The notes: a model not told the origin generated them from the letters alone. Numbered from the stretch's first letter, positions 53,427 through 61,975 are shown. The stretch: 64,000 nt of DNA from CAUPWF01 sp963515125 (GCA_052116865.1 JBQKKG010000015.1:3980-67979), one strand, 5' to 3'. A program made the numbers and translations.

Positions 53427-55504
53427 TATTTAGCCCCCTTTCTTTCTAGAGACTCTATTGCACGAAATATTTCATTTTTTAACTTATCAGCTTCTCGCTT
53501 AATCTCATCACTTTCATCTTGTAAAGATTTTTTTTCAATGGACATATTTATAATTTGTTTACGCAAAGCTTCCGCTCCTTGTACGGCCAAATCAATTTGC
53601 TTTTCCTGCTCCGTAAGATCCTTCTTGCAAATGTTCATCATTTGTTTTTTACATCTAATATAAAGTCCCTGTATATCAGCAATTTTTAGCTCACGATACT
53701 TTTCAATCAAATTGTTTTCAAGCTTCCCCCTTAATGCATTGATTCCTGCATTTATCTCAAGAAGTGCACGACTTTCTTTATCATAAGATAATCTGTTAAT
53801 ATCATATCTGCGACTGTCTACCACTCTCTTGACATAGCTTTCCAAGGCTGAATACTCATTATCTGAAAACATTTGCGGATTTTCTCTTTCTTCATCTGAT
53901 AAACTAAGCCATCTTCTCATCAGTATATCCATCTTTGCAGATGTCAAAATAATTCTATTTCGAACAGTTCTCTCATTCGTATATCGCTTGGCTTCAATTA
54001 ATTGCTTCACCCATAAGGAAACTATTTTCTCACAATCCTCATCTTTATCTTTCAAGTCTTTTTGAGTTGCAACAATATATGCTTTCTTTGCGTCAGTGCA
54101 ATCTAATACAGTTGTTATTATTTCATTTCCTTCATCCGTAAGTGCAGCTGTTGGAACAGCAATAAGCACAGCATCTGCTTTTTTAATATAATCACGAGTT
54201 ATATCGGAACGATATTTAACAGGATCTTTTAATCCAGGAGTATCTACAAAAACAACCTCAGCTGGCATATTAAATATATGTCTGTCTATTCCCACCTCAA
54301 CTTCTGATACAAAAAGGTGTTCATCTGTTTGTGAAGATGTATATTTCTTTACAATTTTCTTCAAATCTAAAAGATTCTTACATTTAATAAACAAATCCTC
54401 ATGTCCAACCCATTCGTTTTCCATCTTAATAACAGATGGGTCTTCAAGTTTTGCTCTTAAGCTTGACTTTCCGACTTGTTTACTAATTCGAGCACTATCT
54501 TTTAGCTTCATCCATTGTTTTTTATCATGAAACTTGATATTTATGTAGAACCCATCTGTAGATCTGAATTTTGTTAATGTGGCAGTTTCTGGATTAACCT
54601 CTACAGAGGCAATTTCAGCACCCATCAATGCATTCATGAGGTAAGATTTTCCTGCCTTCATTACACCCACAATTGCAATTTGAAACTCTGCATTTTTACA
54701 CTTAAGGATAAGTTTTTCAATATCCCCTGATATTTCTTCTGTATATCCTGGCAAATGCCCCAATTCAGCTAGTAACTTAACTTTTTTTAACACTCTATCT
54801 GTTTTTTGCGCAGTAATACTCCAAATAATATCTTCAGATAATGTATCATCCTTTACTATTTCAGAAATCTTTTTTATCGCTTCTATAGTACTTTCGCTAG
54901 ATGTATCTCTCTTTAAAGGATGAATGTATCCACATGAAGGACACACTCGCTGCCAAGTCAAAATCTCCTTTTGGCATTCTGGACATCTAACTTTAGCATA
55001 CTCCTCCATCTTAGATATCCTTGTATTTTGAACCGACAATTCTTCCTTATATTGCTTATAAAAAGCAACAATGGCTTGTCTAACCATTAGCACTCCAGCT
55101 GCAATATCATTTTGATTCTCTTTAAGTTCAACATATACATCGCTTATTCTGTCATTAATAGCCAACATTAGTTTTCTATTATTAGTACATTCAAGCATTA
55201 CTCGATTAATCACACCTTGTGCAGCATACAAAGCATTTGTATTATCCTTTAAAATTGCATTTTGTAATCTCTGATTTTTTCCTGTGACATTCCCTACAAG
55301 TCTTTTAAAAACCCCTTGGTTACTAAGAGCTGATGATCTACTCTCAGCTGAAGATAATAGTGCAGTACACTCTAGGGTAAGTTCACAAATTTCATCCATA
55401 TTTTCCCTTGATTTTTCTACCATCTGATTAACCAAAGCATTCACTTCTTTTTCACTTACTTCTGTCAATAAACCAGCAGAAATAATTCTCAGTTCGTCCT
55501 TCAT
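53426..55504 (-). CDS. Dynamin-like GTPase with internal zinc ribbon
   Basis: A 692-residue large GTPase. A helical N-terminal region of about 170 residues is followed by a zinc ribbon (RCPECQKEI and CPSCGYIHP, near 173-193). The G domain then has G1 GVMKAGKSYLMNALMG near 283, G2 Thr in ETATLTKF, G3 VDTPGLKDP near 420 and G4 ATQKDLKD near 478. A helical stalk-like region and a C-terminal coiled coil end it. Bacterial dynamin-like proteins remodel or protect membranes, some in phage defence. It follows the patatin gene with a one-base gap. Confidence 0.82.
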   Translation of the reverse strand: MKDELRIISAGLLTEVSEKEVNALVNQMVEKSRENMDEICELTLECTALLSSAESRSSALSNQGVFKRLVGNVTGKNQRLQNAILKDNTNALYAAQGVINRVMLECTNNRKLMLAINDRISDVYVELKENQNDIAAGVLMVRQAIVAFYKQYKEELSVQNTRISKMEEYAKVRCPECQKEILTWQRVCPSCGYIHPLKRDTSSESTIEAIKKISEIVKDDTLSEDIIWSITAQKTDRVLKKVKLLAELGHLPGYTEEISGDIEKLILKCKNAEFQIAIVGVMKAGKSYLMNALMGAEIASVEVNPETATLTKFRSTDGFYINIKFHDKKQWMKLKDSARISKQVGKSSLRAKLEDPSVIKMENEWVGHEDLFIKCKNLLDLKKIVKKYTSSQTDEHLFVSEVEVGIDRHIFNMPAEVVFVDTPGLKDPVKYRSDITRDYIKKADAVLIAVPTAALTDEGNEIITTVLDCTDAKKAYIVATQKDLKDKDEDCEKIVSLWVKQLIEAKRYTNERTVRNRIILTSAKMDILMRRWLSLSDEERENPQMFSDNEYSALESYVKRVVDSRRYDINRLSYDKESRALLEINAGINALRGKLENNLIEKYRELKIADIQGLYIRCKKQMMNICKKDLTEQEKQIDLAVQGAEALRKQIINMSIEKKSLQDESDEIKREADKLKNEIFRAIESLERKGAK

Positions 55505-55505
55505 T

Positions 55506-56564
55506 TTATTTCTCCTTCATCAGTTCAACATAAAGATTATCAAAATCATCCGTAAACATACTTTGTTTAATTAACTGTTCCTTCTCTATAAGTTGAACTC
55601 GCTTTCTCTCAAACTCCATATTTTTTTGTTGAGCAACCTTTAGCATTTTTTGATTCTCCGCCTTCAAAACAAGCATATCAAGTAATGGTTGCATTATTCT
55701 TTTTGCATCTTTATAACCAGTATCAATTCTTTTTGAAGAACCATCCGCTGTAAAATCCAATGTTCCAGTAAGTGCATTGCCCAAATCTGTACTGGGAACT
55801 ATCTCAATAATATTAGATTTAGGAAACTGGTTTTTATCAATCACAGCATCTTGACTCAAGTGAATGATGATAATATTTTCAACTCCAGTTTCATAAACTG
55901 GCTGAATAGGTATGTTATCACCAACGATAGGAACACCACCGTCACAATACTTCTCGCCTTCGAACTCTTCATTTGGGAAAATAATAGGTATTGCTGATGA
56001 TGCCAATAACAGCCGAGTTATATCTTCATTACAATACTCATTCAGCTTAAATCGTCTTACTTCCATATTAGGACATTTCAGACATGTAATAAAGCAAGGC
56101 AATCCACTTTCACGCAAAAGCTGAAAATTTAGGCCATCCGAAATCATGGAAGCCAGTCCATCTCTAGAAAATAAATAATCAGCACGAATTCGAGTCAACA
56201 TCATTTGCGCGATTGTTTCCACCCCAGTTATGGTTTTCGATGCCACAATCGAAGATGCTTTCCCTAACCCTTTCAGCAAAGGATTACTCATAATAAGTCC
56301 ATTTATAGCTAACCACTTAATAATATCTTCTGGCGATACTTTCTTCGGTGTTAGTATCTTATCTGGTTCAATATTTAGCCATAAATCTTCAGCCAACTCA
56401 TAGCTACTTCCAGTAAACAAAGCAGCATTTAGCGCTCCAACAGAAGTCCCTGATACAGCACTTACATACGCCTCTAACCCCATCTCATGTAAATATTTCC
56501 ACACACCTATTTCATAGGAGCCTTTACCTCCTCCACCAGCAAATACCAGACCTATGCCCTTCAT
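55506..56564 (-). CDS. Patatin-like phospholipase
   Basis: A 352-residue patatin-domain lipase. The oxyanion loop FAGGGGKGSYEIG is at residues 8-20, the nucleophile elbow GTSVG at 39-43 and the catalytic Asp in CDGGVP near 208. There is a C-terminal helical tail of about 80 residues. No signal or TM segment, so it is cytosolic. Patatins act as membrane-destroying effectors in CBASS and other abortive systems. Here the partner is a dynamin-like GTPase in place of a nucleotide cyclase, which is not a standard defence pair known to me. Confidence 0.88.
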   Translation of the reverse strand: MKGIGLVFAGGGGKGSYEIGVWKYLHEMGLEAYVSAVSGTSVGALNAALFTGSSYELAEDLWLNIEPDKILTPKKVSPEDIIKWLAINGLIMSNPLLKGLGKASSIVASKTITGVETIAQMMLTRIRADYLFSRDGLASMISDGLNFQLLRESGLPCFITCLKCPNMEVRRFKLNEYCNEDITRLLLASSAIPIIFPNEEFEGEKYCDGGVPIVGDNIPIQPVYETGVENIIIIHLSQDAVIDKNQFPKSNIIEIVPSTDLGNALTGTLDFTADGSSKRIDTGYKDAKRIMQPLLDMLVLKAENQKMLKVAQQKNMEFERKRVQLIEKEQLIKQSMFTDDFDNLYVELMKEK

Positions 56565-56596
56565 TCTTTTACCTCATTTCTCTAGCTTTTTCAAAT

Positions 56597-57013
56597 TCAA
56601 CTTCTTTCACAAATATGAGTTTCTCTGCCAATAATACAGAAAGAAATATCTTCCTGAATTAATTTTTTTCTCTGCATGCCATTTAAATTCTCAAACAAGT
56701 AAATTGGTTTGATCTCGTATAACTTTACTTCCGAATCAATTTTCAAAATATCTTTAGTAGAAAATTTCTTATTAACAGGAACAGTAATGTATGTAAAAAT
56801 AGTTCCATTTATTTCTTGTTGATTTTCTACTTCAAATCCGTATTCTGTTATAAGTTTTTTCGATTCATTACTAAGATTACTAACTTGTACGCACTCATTT
56901 TTCAAATCATCTACTAAGTTATTAACCAATAAAAGTTTTAAGAGACTTTCTATGTTATCTAACCTTTTATTTAACATATTTGTAGATTCAAAAAAAGAAT
57001 TATCTTTTTTCAT
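56597..57013 (-). CDS. Unknown protein, first gene of the patatin/dynamin operon
   Basis: A 138-residue protein of no recognised family. A helical first half (NMLNKRLDNIESLLKLLLVN) leads to a beta-rich second half (FTYITVPVNKKFSTKDILKI). I set the start at ATG 57013 after GGGAGG; the frame is open to 57061. A TTGACA lies at 57066-57071 with TTGATA 17 bases later as a weak -10. It precedes patatin by 32 bases and may be the sensor or regulator. Confidence 0.55.
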   Translation of the reverse strand: MKKDNSFFESTNMLNKRLDNIESLLKLLLVNNLVDDLKNECVQVSNLSNESKKLITEYGFEVENQQEINGTIFTYITVPVNKKFSTKDILKIDSEVKLYEIKPIYLFENLNGMQRKKLIQEDISFCIIGRETHICERS

Positions 57014-57253
57014 ACGCCTCCCGTTAAGGGATATATAAAGTCTATCAAAAAGCGATGACATCCATTGTCAACCTAATCTTTTTCCTTTATATACTTCCCA
57101 CTCTTTATTCTTTCGTCTTTCGGTTTCTCTGTACTTTCCGGAATCGACCATTAGGTTCCGAATTTCACCGCAACCTCTATTTTTTTCTTCAAGATATAAC
57201 GTATTGATACGTTTTTCTTTCATTCCACTAGTGTTATTCTGCGTTTTACACAT

Positions 57254-57951
57254 CTCCCAGTTTTCCCGTTTAAAAGCAAATTAAAAGAAGGTACTGGATA
57301 GAGTATTCTGATGCATTCTACGTCAGATCGTTCTATTCAGTACCCTCTTGTATTATCATAGCTTTACCCATTGGTGAAGCAATAGAAATCCTCCATCCGC
57401 CAGTATGATTTCTGTCTCATGAAAACGTCTTTAGTAAAGCACATACCTACAAGTTTATGATAATGATTTTTATTGATTCTGCAATCATATTTCACAAGAT
57501 TTCTACAATAAAACAATTAACTAACTTCCATTTCATCAACTGACCTGTACTTGTGGAACTTCTGGAGCAGATTAAATATATCAAAACCAACAATCCACAT
57601 ACAGGTTAATTAGTAAGATAGCTATGAGATACACTAATGTTTCTTCTGATTCTGACTATTTAAAATATTTCAATATTGGTTTTCCAAAAAACGGGTTCCC
57701 TTCCAACTTTAATCAACAACAAATATTGTATCTCAAAATAGCTCAATTAGCAACAAATTATCATTATTTTCCACATTTTTTAGTATAAGTACAGTAGTAT
57801 AATACAGACTTTTGTAATTATTTGTAACCTCAGATAATGTCTGTAAAGATCTTTTCACTGTCCGCCAAACCATCTTTTCCATGCCAATCTAAGCTACACA
57901 TTCTTTAGTTTCTAGCCTTACCCAATAAATCCCTTATCTACCCATATATGT
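57254..57951. other. Long intergenic region with structured DNA, no supported gene
   Basis: The main feature is an inverted repeat (57290-57303 with 57332-57344, GGTACTG arms), after which the minus strand has CTTCTTTTAATTT, like a terminator. A GAAATC/GATTTC hairpin lies near 57390-57415, with AAAGACG at its 5' side on the minus strand. A 54-codon plus-strand frame at 57622-57786 has no good ribosome site and no recognisable relative. Codon-like traces near 57545-57605 may be an old gene. Confidence 0.5.
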
Positions 57952-58263
57952 CTATCGTTTTGAGAAGCTTCTAATTAATGCTTTGATACACTCCTCTTGC
58001 TCATTAGAATAATGTGATGACTGCTGCTTTCCAAACAAAATGTATTCCACAGAACAATCCAATAACTGCGCCAAAACATATAATTGCGGAATGGTACAGT
58101 TCGCTCTTCCAGTTTCAATACGAGACATTTGATTTTTGCCTATTCCTAAATAGGCAGCGACTTCCACTCCTGCTATTCCTTTTGCAAGTCTTGCTTCCTG
58201 AATGCGTTGTCCAATCTCACACTGCACATTTTTATCAAATTCTCTAATCTCTTCATATTTCAT
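57952..58263 (-). CDS. XRE-family transcriptional regulator
   Basis: A 103-residue Cro/C1-type regulator (KGIAGVEVAAYLGIGKNQMS and RIETGRANCTIPQLYVLAQL). The start is set at ATG 58263. The frame is open to 58407, but that extension is the terminator hairpin of the leader element and is not coding. A short tail of about 25 residues is present. It follows leader copy 2. Confidence 0.88.
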   Translation of the reverse strand: MKYEEIREFDKNVQCEIGQRIQEARLAKGIAGVEVAAYLGIGKNQMSRIETGRANCTIPQLYVLAQLLDCSVEYILFGKQQSSHYSNEQEECIKALIRSFSKR

Positions 58264-58349
58264 ATTAAAAATCCATCCTTTCGTTTGTCTGGCTCGATAA
58301 ACGTTTAAGGATGGAAAATTACTCCTACAGATATATAATTTTTTGCAAT

Positions 58350-58458
58350 AAAAAAGGACGCATGAGAAAGTCCAGTCCTTAAACTGGTTTCTTTCCCATG
58401 CGTCCACGGTGAGTCCGTCTTAACAAGCATCAGCCTTGCCGTAATTCAGTACGTCTCC
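58350..58458 (-). ncRNA. Leader/sRNA candidate, copy 2
   Basis: The minus strand begins GAGACGTACTG (motif at 58447-58456), then runs through a variable part and ends in a long stem: outer arms GGACGCATG/CATGCGTCC, inner GAAAG/CTTTC and CCAGT/ACTGG (58356-58405). Six T residues follow. About 90 bases separate it from the XRE gene. Sequence is alignable with copy 1 (32457-32565) throughout. No strong promoter is visible before it. Confidence 0.6.
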
Positions 58459-58536
58459 CATATCATGAGGCCTTCATTAAATTGTCTTTGTCATATAGCA
58501 ATTGCTATATCTGATGTTAACAGTGCTCTGACTCTT

Positions 58537-58752
58537 TTAGATATATATTTTCCCCTCATTATCTGCTCGGGCAATCAACATTCCCTCTGTGTACTTTTTC
58601 AGAACCATTACTCTGGTACATCTATTTGTATGGCATCTGATAATCATGCCTGGTAAAACAGGTGCATCATCATTACCCGTAAGTAAATATGCCATTTTCA
58701 TACTTTTTCTACATTTCTTACAATAAAATTCAATTTGTTTTAATTCTCTCAT
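58537..58752 (-). CDS. Small zinc-finger-like protein
   Basis: A 71-residue protein with a CKKC knuckle near residue 11 and a second pair in RCHTNRCTRV near 39. This may hold one zinc ion. No family recognised; similar small Cys-rich proteins are common in clostridial mobile elements. An AGGAGC-type site precedes the ATG. The 58753-58925 gap is non-coding. Confidence 0.6.
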   Translation of the reverse strand: MRELKQIEFYCKKCRKSMKMAYLLTGNDDAPVLPGMIIRCHTNRCTRVMVLKKYTEGMLIARADNEGKIYI

Positions 58753-58925
58753 CGTTCAGTCTGCTCCTTTACAATACAAAATCATCAGTAACATTTTGTA
58801 CTTGAAAGGAAAAGGGAATCACCTTTGCAAGCTTATTTGGTGGGAGTTCCGTTGCATACCTGTCTAATATACCCCAACCATATGCTGATCTTCGAAGCCA
58901 ACTGATTACATGTCACCACACATAA

Positions 58926-59177
58926 TCAGGCTCCGGTTTTCCCTTCTACAAACCAGAGATTGTTATCCTCATAAAAAAGATAACTTTCTCTTCCATCAAC
59001 AACACATGTATATCTCATTCCTACACCACCCGCCTTCATACTGGCAGCTCGACGCATATCTTTTACACGCTGAATCTCATATACTTTGCCATCTTTCCAA
59101 ATAAAACTTTTCGGTGTTAAAACACCTTCTTTGGAAAACTCAGCAGTAACATCTACATATACCTTTACACTCTCCAT
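58926..59177 (-). CDS. Small polymerase-associated protein (DUF6504-like form)
   Basis: An 83-residue beta-rich protein (GVLTPKSFIWKDGKVYEIQR, then GMRYTCVVDGRESYLFYEDN and WFVEG). The layout P-x-x-F-x-W then Y-x-V ... YTC ... LF-x-D ... W is like small proteins encoded beside Y-family polymerases. It follows the LexA-type DNA-binding protein by 15 bases in the polymerase operon. A role in mutagenic repair is inferred. Confidence 0.55.
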   Translation of the reverse strand: MESVKVYVDVTAEFSKEGVLTPKSFIWKDGKVYEIQRVKDMRRAASMKAGGVGMRYTCVVDGRESYLFYEDNNLWFVEGKTGA

Positions 59178-59192
59178 GCTACAACCACCTCC

Positions 59193-59405
59193 TCACATTA
59201 TTTCAATTGCTCTTGGACTTCCTTCTACTCGGCGGATATATCCCTTTTCTTCTAATTGCTTCAAATAATGATGTGCACTAGATGCTGAAGCAAGTCCCGC
59301 CATTTCTGCAATTTCTCTTACAGTTGGCGGAAAACCATGTGCCTTTAGGAAATCACATAAAAAATCATAGATTTTATTCTGTTTATCGTTTAAATCGTAT
59401 CTCAT
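59193..59405 (-). CDS. LexA-type DNA-binding domain without protease domain
   Basis: A 70-residue protein matching only the winged-helix N-terminus of LexA (KQNKIYDFLCDFLKAHGFPP then TVREIAEMAGLASASSAHHY, KQLEEKGYIRR). The autocleavage domain is absent and the frame closes cleanly at 59193. It could be a constant competitor or a partner of chromosomal LexA at SOS boxes. It follows the polymerase gene by about 24 bases. Confidence 0.82.
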   Translation of the reverse strand: MRYDLNDKQNKIYDFLCDFLKAHGFPPTVREIAEMAGLASASSAHHYLKQLEEKGYIRRVEGSPRAIEIM

Positions 59406-59429
59406 ATAGCCATACTTAAATACCTCCTT

Positions 59430-60677
59430 TTAGCCAAAATATCCGATTGGATGAGTCGTATGATCCTCTTTTGCATTCACAGAAGAGAGAATCTTATCAC
59501 GATACATAAGTCCTCTTTGAACACTATAAAATCCAAATCGTCGTCTTATGGTATCTACTGCATCATCCAATTTCATCTGTTTTTCTCTTTGCTCTACACT
59601 AGAAAACAAATCCATCTGTTCCCAGTAATTGTCGTTGACAAGATCTGCCCCTCGAACTCCTACGCTTCTGATTGGCTTTCGCCAGTTGTAATTTTCCTTG
59701 AATATTCGATACGCTTCGGTTGCAATCTCCCCAGTAATATTCGTGGCATGATCAATCTTATGCTGTCTGGTAAATGAATAAAGTTCATTATCCCTGACAC
59801 TGATTTCCACCACCCTGCACTTAAATCCATTATCTCGAAGTCTTGCTGCAACACTCTCTGCAAGAATGTAAAGAATAATTTTTACATCCTCATCATTCTC
59901 TAAATCTCTTTGAGTAGTAGTGCTATTTCCAATAGATTTAATTGGTGCATGTGTATGTTCCATTTTTACAGGTGAGTCATCATAGCCATTCGCAAATCCC
60001 CAGAGAATACCACCCATCTTGCCAAGATGTGACATTAATAAATGTTCGTCTGTTTGTGCTAAGTCTCCAATAGTCTTGATTCCAAATCGTGCTAACTTCT
60101 GATTGGTACTCCGTCCTACATATAAAAGATCAGATACTGGAAGTGCCCATGCTTTGCTTTTGAATTCATCTTCGTACATAGTTGTAATGGCATCTGGTTT
60201 CTTATAATCAGAACCAAGTTTAGCAAAAATTTTATTAAAGGATACTCCAATACTAACGGTTATGCCTAATTCTGATTTCATACGATTGCTAATTTCTTTT
60301 GCTATCTTGTATCCATCACCTTTTAATGAACCACTGGCGGTCACATCCAACCATGATTCATCCACTCCATACGGTTCTTGTAGATCCGTGTATTCCCCAT
60401 ATATCTCATGAGCCATTCTGGAAAATCGCAAATACAAATCCATTCTTGGTGAAACAATGTTGAGTTCTGGGCAAACCTGCTTCGCCTGCCAAAGTGCCAT
60501 ACCTGTTTTCACACCGTATTTTTTAGCTATATAATCTGCGGTTAAGACTATTCCATGTCTTGCTTCGGGGTCTCCGCCTACAGCCAAAGGTTTTCCATTC
60601 AGCTCAGGACGATGCAAATGTTCTATTGCCGCATAACATGCGTTAATATCTGAATGCAATATGACTCGTTTACCCAT
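59430..60677 (-). CDS. dinB: Y-family DNA polymerase IV (DinB-like)
   Basis: A 415-residue translesion polymerase. Palm motifs are ILHSDINACYAAIEH (metal Asp near residue 9) and YGVDESWLDVT (catalytic D-E near 105). Fingers, a thumb HhH (IKTIGDLAQTDEHLL) and a little-finger domain from about 245 follow. A C-terminal QMDLFSS is a beta-clamp-binding-like motif. The operon continues with a LexA-type HTH and a small protein. It faces an XRE/ImmA pair, which suggests DNA-damage or protease-dependent induction. Confidence 0.9.
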   Translation of the reverse strand: MGKRVILHSDINACYAAIEHLHRPELNGKPLAVGGDPEARHGIVLTADYIAKKYGVKTGMALWQAKQVCPELNIVSPRMDLYLRFSRMAHEIYGEYTDLQEPYGVDESWLDVTASGSLKGDGYKIAKEISNRMKSELGITVSIGVSFNKIFAKLGSDYKKPDAITTMYEDEFKSKAWALPVSDLLYVGRSTNQKLARFGIKTIGDLAQTDEHLLMSHLGKMGGILWGFANGYDDSPVKMEHTHAPIKSIGNSTTTQRDLENDEDVKIILYILAESVAARLRDNGFKCRVVEISVRDNELYSFTRQHKIDHATNITGEIATEAYRIFKENYNWRKPIRSVGVRGADLVNDNYWEQMDLFSSVEQREKQMKLDDAVDTIRRRFGFYSVQRGLMYRDKILSSVNAKEDHTTHPIGYFG

Positions 60678-60733
60678 CTCTCATCACCTCGTTTCTTTTC
60701 AGAAGTTACCAATTATATAATCAGAACTTTTTA

Positions 60734-60762
60734 TTGACAATTCGGAAGTTCTGATATATGAT
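60734..60762 (+). promoter_or_regulatory. Promoter of the XRE/ImmA unit
   Basis: TTGACA (60734-60739), 17 bases, TATGAT (60757-60762). An operator copy lies inside the spacer and another just downstream. Confidence 0.75.
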
Positions 60763-60788
60763 TAACCAGAAGTTACTTAACAAACATG

Positions 60789-60816
60789 ATTATATCATCA
60801 AAAAGAAGTTTGTCAA
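60789..60816 (-). promoter_or_regulatory. Promoter of the polymerase IV operon
   Basis: On the minus strand TTGACA (60811-60816), 16 bases, TATAAT (60789-60794). It faces the XRE promoter, so the two transcripts start toward each other and their first bases overlap by about 10-15 bases. An operator copy lies in the spacer. Confidence 0.78.
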
Positions 60817-60872
60817 TAGTTAATCGGAAGTTACAAAAATAAAATTTTTCTTCCTGGAAAGAAGGTAGTAAC

Positions 60873-61328
60873 ATGACTTTTGGTGAAAAAGTAAAAGAGG
60901 CTCGATTATTAAAAAATCTATCCCAGACCGAGCTTGCGGCAATAACAGGTATTTCAGAGCGTTCACTCTATACCTATGAACAACTAAATACACTCCCAAG
61001 AAAAAGTAATATCAGGAAACTGGCAGATGCGCTAAGTGTATCTGTATCTTATCTGGTAGATGATGAAGAAGCTGATAAGCAGAAAAATATTGAGAATGAA
61101 GACTTTCTCGATACTGTCAAAGACAAATTCGGTTATAAGGGTGCAAAAGAGGCAAAAGATGTATTAGACCGTGCTGGAGAGCTTTTCGCTGGTGGCGATC
61201 TTGATGATGATGCCAAAGAGATATTCATGCAATCATTAATGCAGGTGTATATTTCATCAAAGAAAGAAGCATCTGAAAAATTCTCCAGAAAGAAAAAAAC
61301 GAAGCCGCCAATTGACGAGTCCGTTTAA
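60873..61328 (+). CDS. XRE-family repressor (ImmR-like)
   Basis: A 151-residue regulator. HTH at about residues 10-45 (LSQTELAAITGISERSLYTY), a middle acidic region and a helical C-terminal part that should serve dimerisation and protease recognition. It is followed by an ImmA-type metalloprotease gene 68 bases downstream, the usual anti-repressor partner. It probably represses both its own promoter and the polymerase promoter through the GAAGTT sites. GAAGG-type ribosome site before the ATG. Confidence 0.88.
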   Translation: MTFGEKVKEARLLKNLSQTELAAITGISERSLYTYEQLNTLPRKSNIRKLADALSVSVSYLVDDEEADKQKNIENEDFLDTVKDKFGYKGAKEAKDVLDRAGELFAGGDLDDDAKEIFMQSLMQVYISSKKEASEKFSRKKKTKPPIDESV

Positions 61329-61396
61329 TAGGACAGTATTTTTGCTACTGTTATAATAGCAAAATGCCAAAATATTTTTGAAGGAAGTGATACCAA

Positions 61397-61951
61397 ATGA
61401 CAATTGATTACATTGTTAATGTGGTAGATGCTCTGGTCAAGAAAGCAGGTAGCCGAGATCCCTTTGTTATCTGTGAAGTCCTGGACTATAAATTGCACTA
61501 TATAGATTTACATCAGAGACTGAAAGCCTACTACTTCTATCAATCACGCATTAATAATATCGTAATTGATGAGAATATCATGGAACTATTTCGTCCCATA
61601 CTGATTGCCCACGAGCTAGGACACGGTATGCTTCACAAAGAGATTGCCATGATGTCCGGCTTTCAGGAATTGGAAGTATTGGAAAAAAGAGCTGATAAGC
61701 CTATGGAATACGAAGCAAATCTATTTGCAGCTGAGCTTCTACTCGAAGACAAAAACGTTCTAGAAACATTAAATGAATATACCTTTTTTGAAACAGCAAG
61801 CATTTTAAATGTCCCTGCTGCTCTACTTGATTTCAAATTTGCAATCCTAAAAACAAAGGGTTACCGTATTAATGATTTGCAAATAGCCAAGTCTCATTTT
61901 TTAAAAGAGGATCTAGGAGCTTATGGGGGTAATAATTCCCATGATTGCTAA
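61397..61951 (+). CDS. ImmA/IrrE-family metallopeptidase
   Basis: A 184-residue zinc peptidase. The HEXXH motif is HELGHGML near residue 75, and a downstream Glu in EYEANLFAAELLL near 115 is the third zinc ligand. This family cleaves its cognate XRE repressor upon DNA damage or element signals (as ImmA does ImmR in ICEBs1). GAAGGAAGTG precedes the start. The likely substrate is the neighbour at 60873. Confidence 0.9.
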   Translation: MTIDYIVNVVDALVKKAGSRDPFVICEVLDYKLHYIDLHQRLKAYYFYQSRINNIVIDENIMELFRPILIAHELGHGMLHKEIAMMSGFQELEVLEKRADKPMEYEANLFAAELLLEDKNVLETLNEYTFFETASILNVPAALLDFKFAILKTKGYRINDLQIAKSHFLKEDLGAYGGNNSHDC

Positions 61952-61975
61952 TGCATTTATAAGAATGACGAAAGC

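Larger units (their letters stand above)
60700..60835. promoter_or_regulatory. Array of GAAGTT-type operator repeats between divergent units
   Basis: The motif (C/T)(A/G)GAAGTTAC or its variants occurs at 60700, 60743, 60767, 60803 and 60824, with an inverted copy CAGAACTT at 60722. The 60743 copy runs into an inverted half (GGAAGTTCTGA). Six sites within 136 bases cover both promoters. They are the likely binding sites of the XRE repressor at 60873, as in ImmR-controlled elements. Confidence 0.75.

Noticed and set aside
57068..57253. A 61-codon minus-strand frame before the patatin operon
   Set aside because: No good ribosome site and no domain. Its end is only faintly like the tail of small HTH proteins. 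It overlaps the likely promoter of the patatin operon, so it was not called as a gene.
57622..57786. A 54-codon plus-strand frame
   Set aside because: No convincing ribosome site or relative. It lies alone in an AT-rich gap against the strand of all neighbours.
58264..58407. N-terminal extension of the XRE gene
   Set aside because: The added 48 codons are the terminator hairpin of the leader element. An ATG at 58263 starts the recognisable protein.
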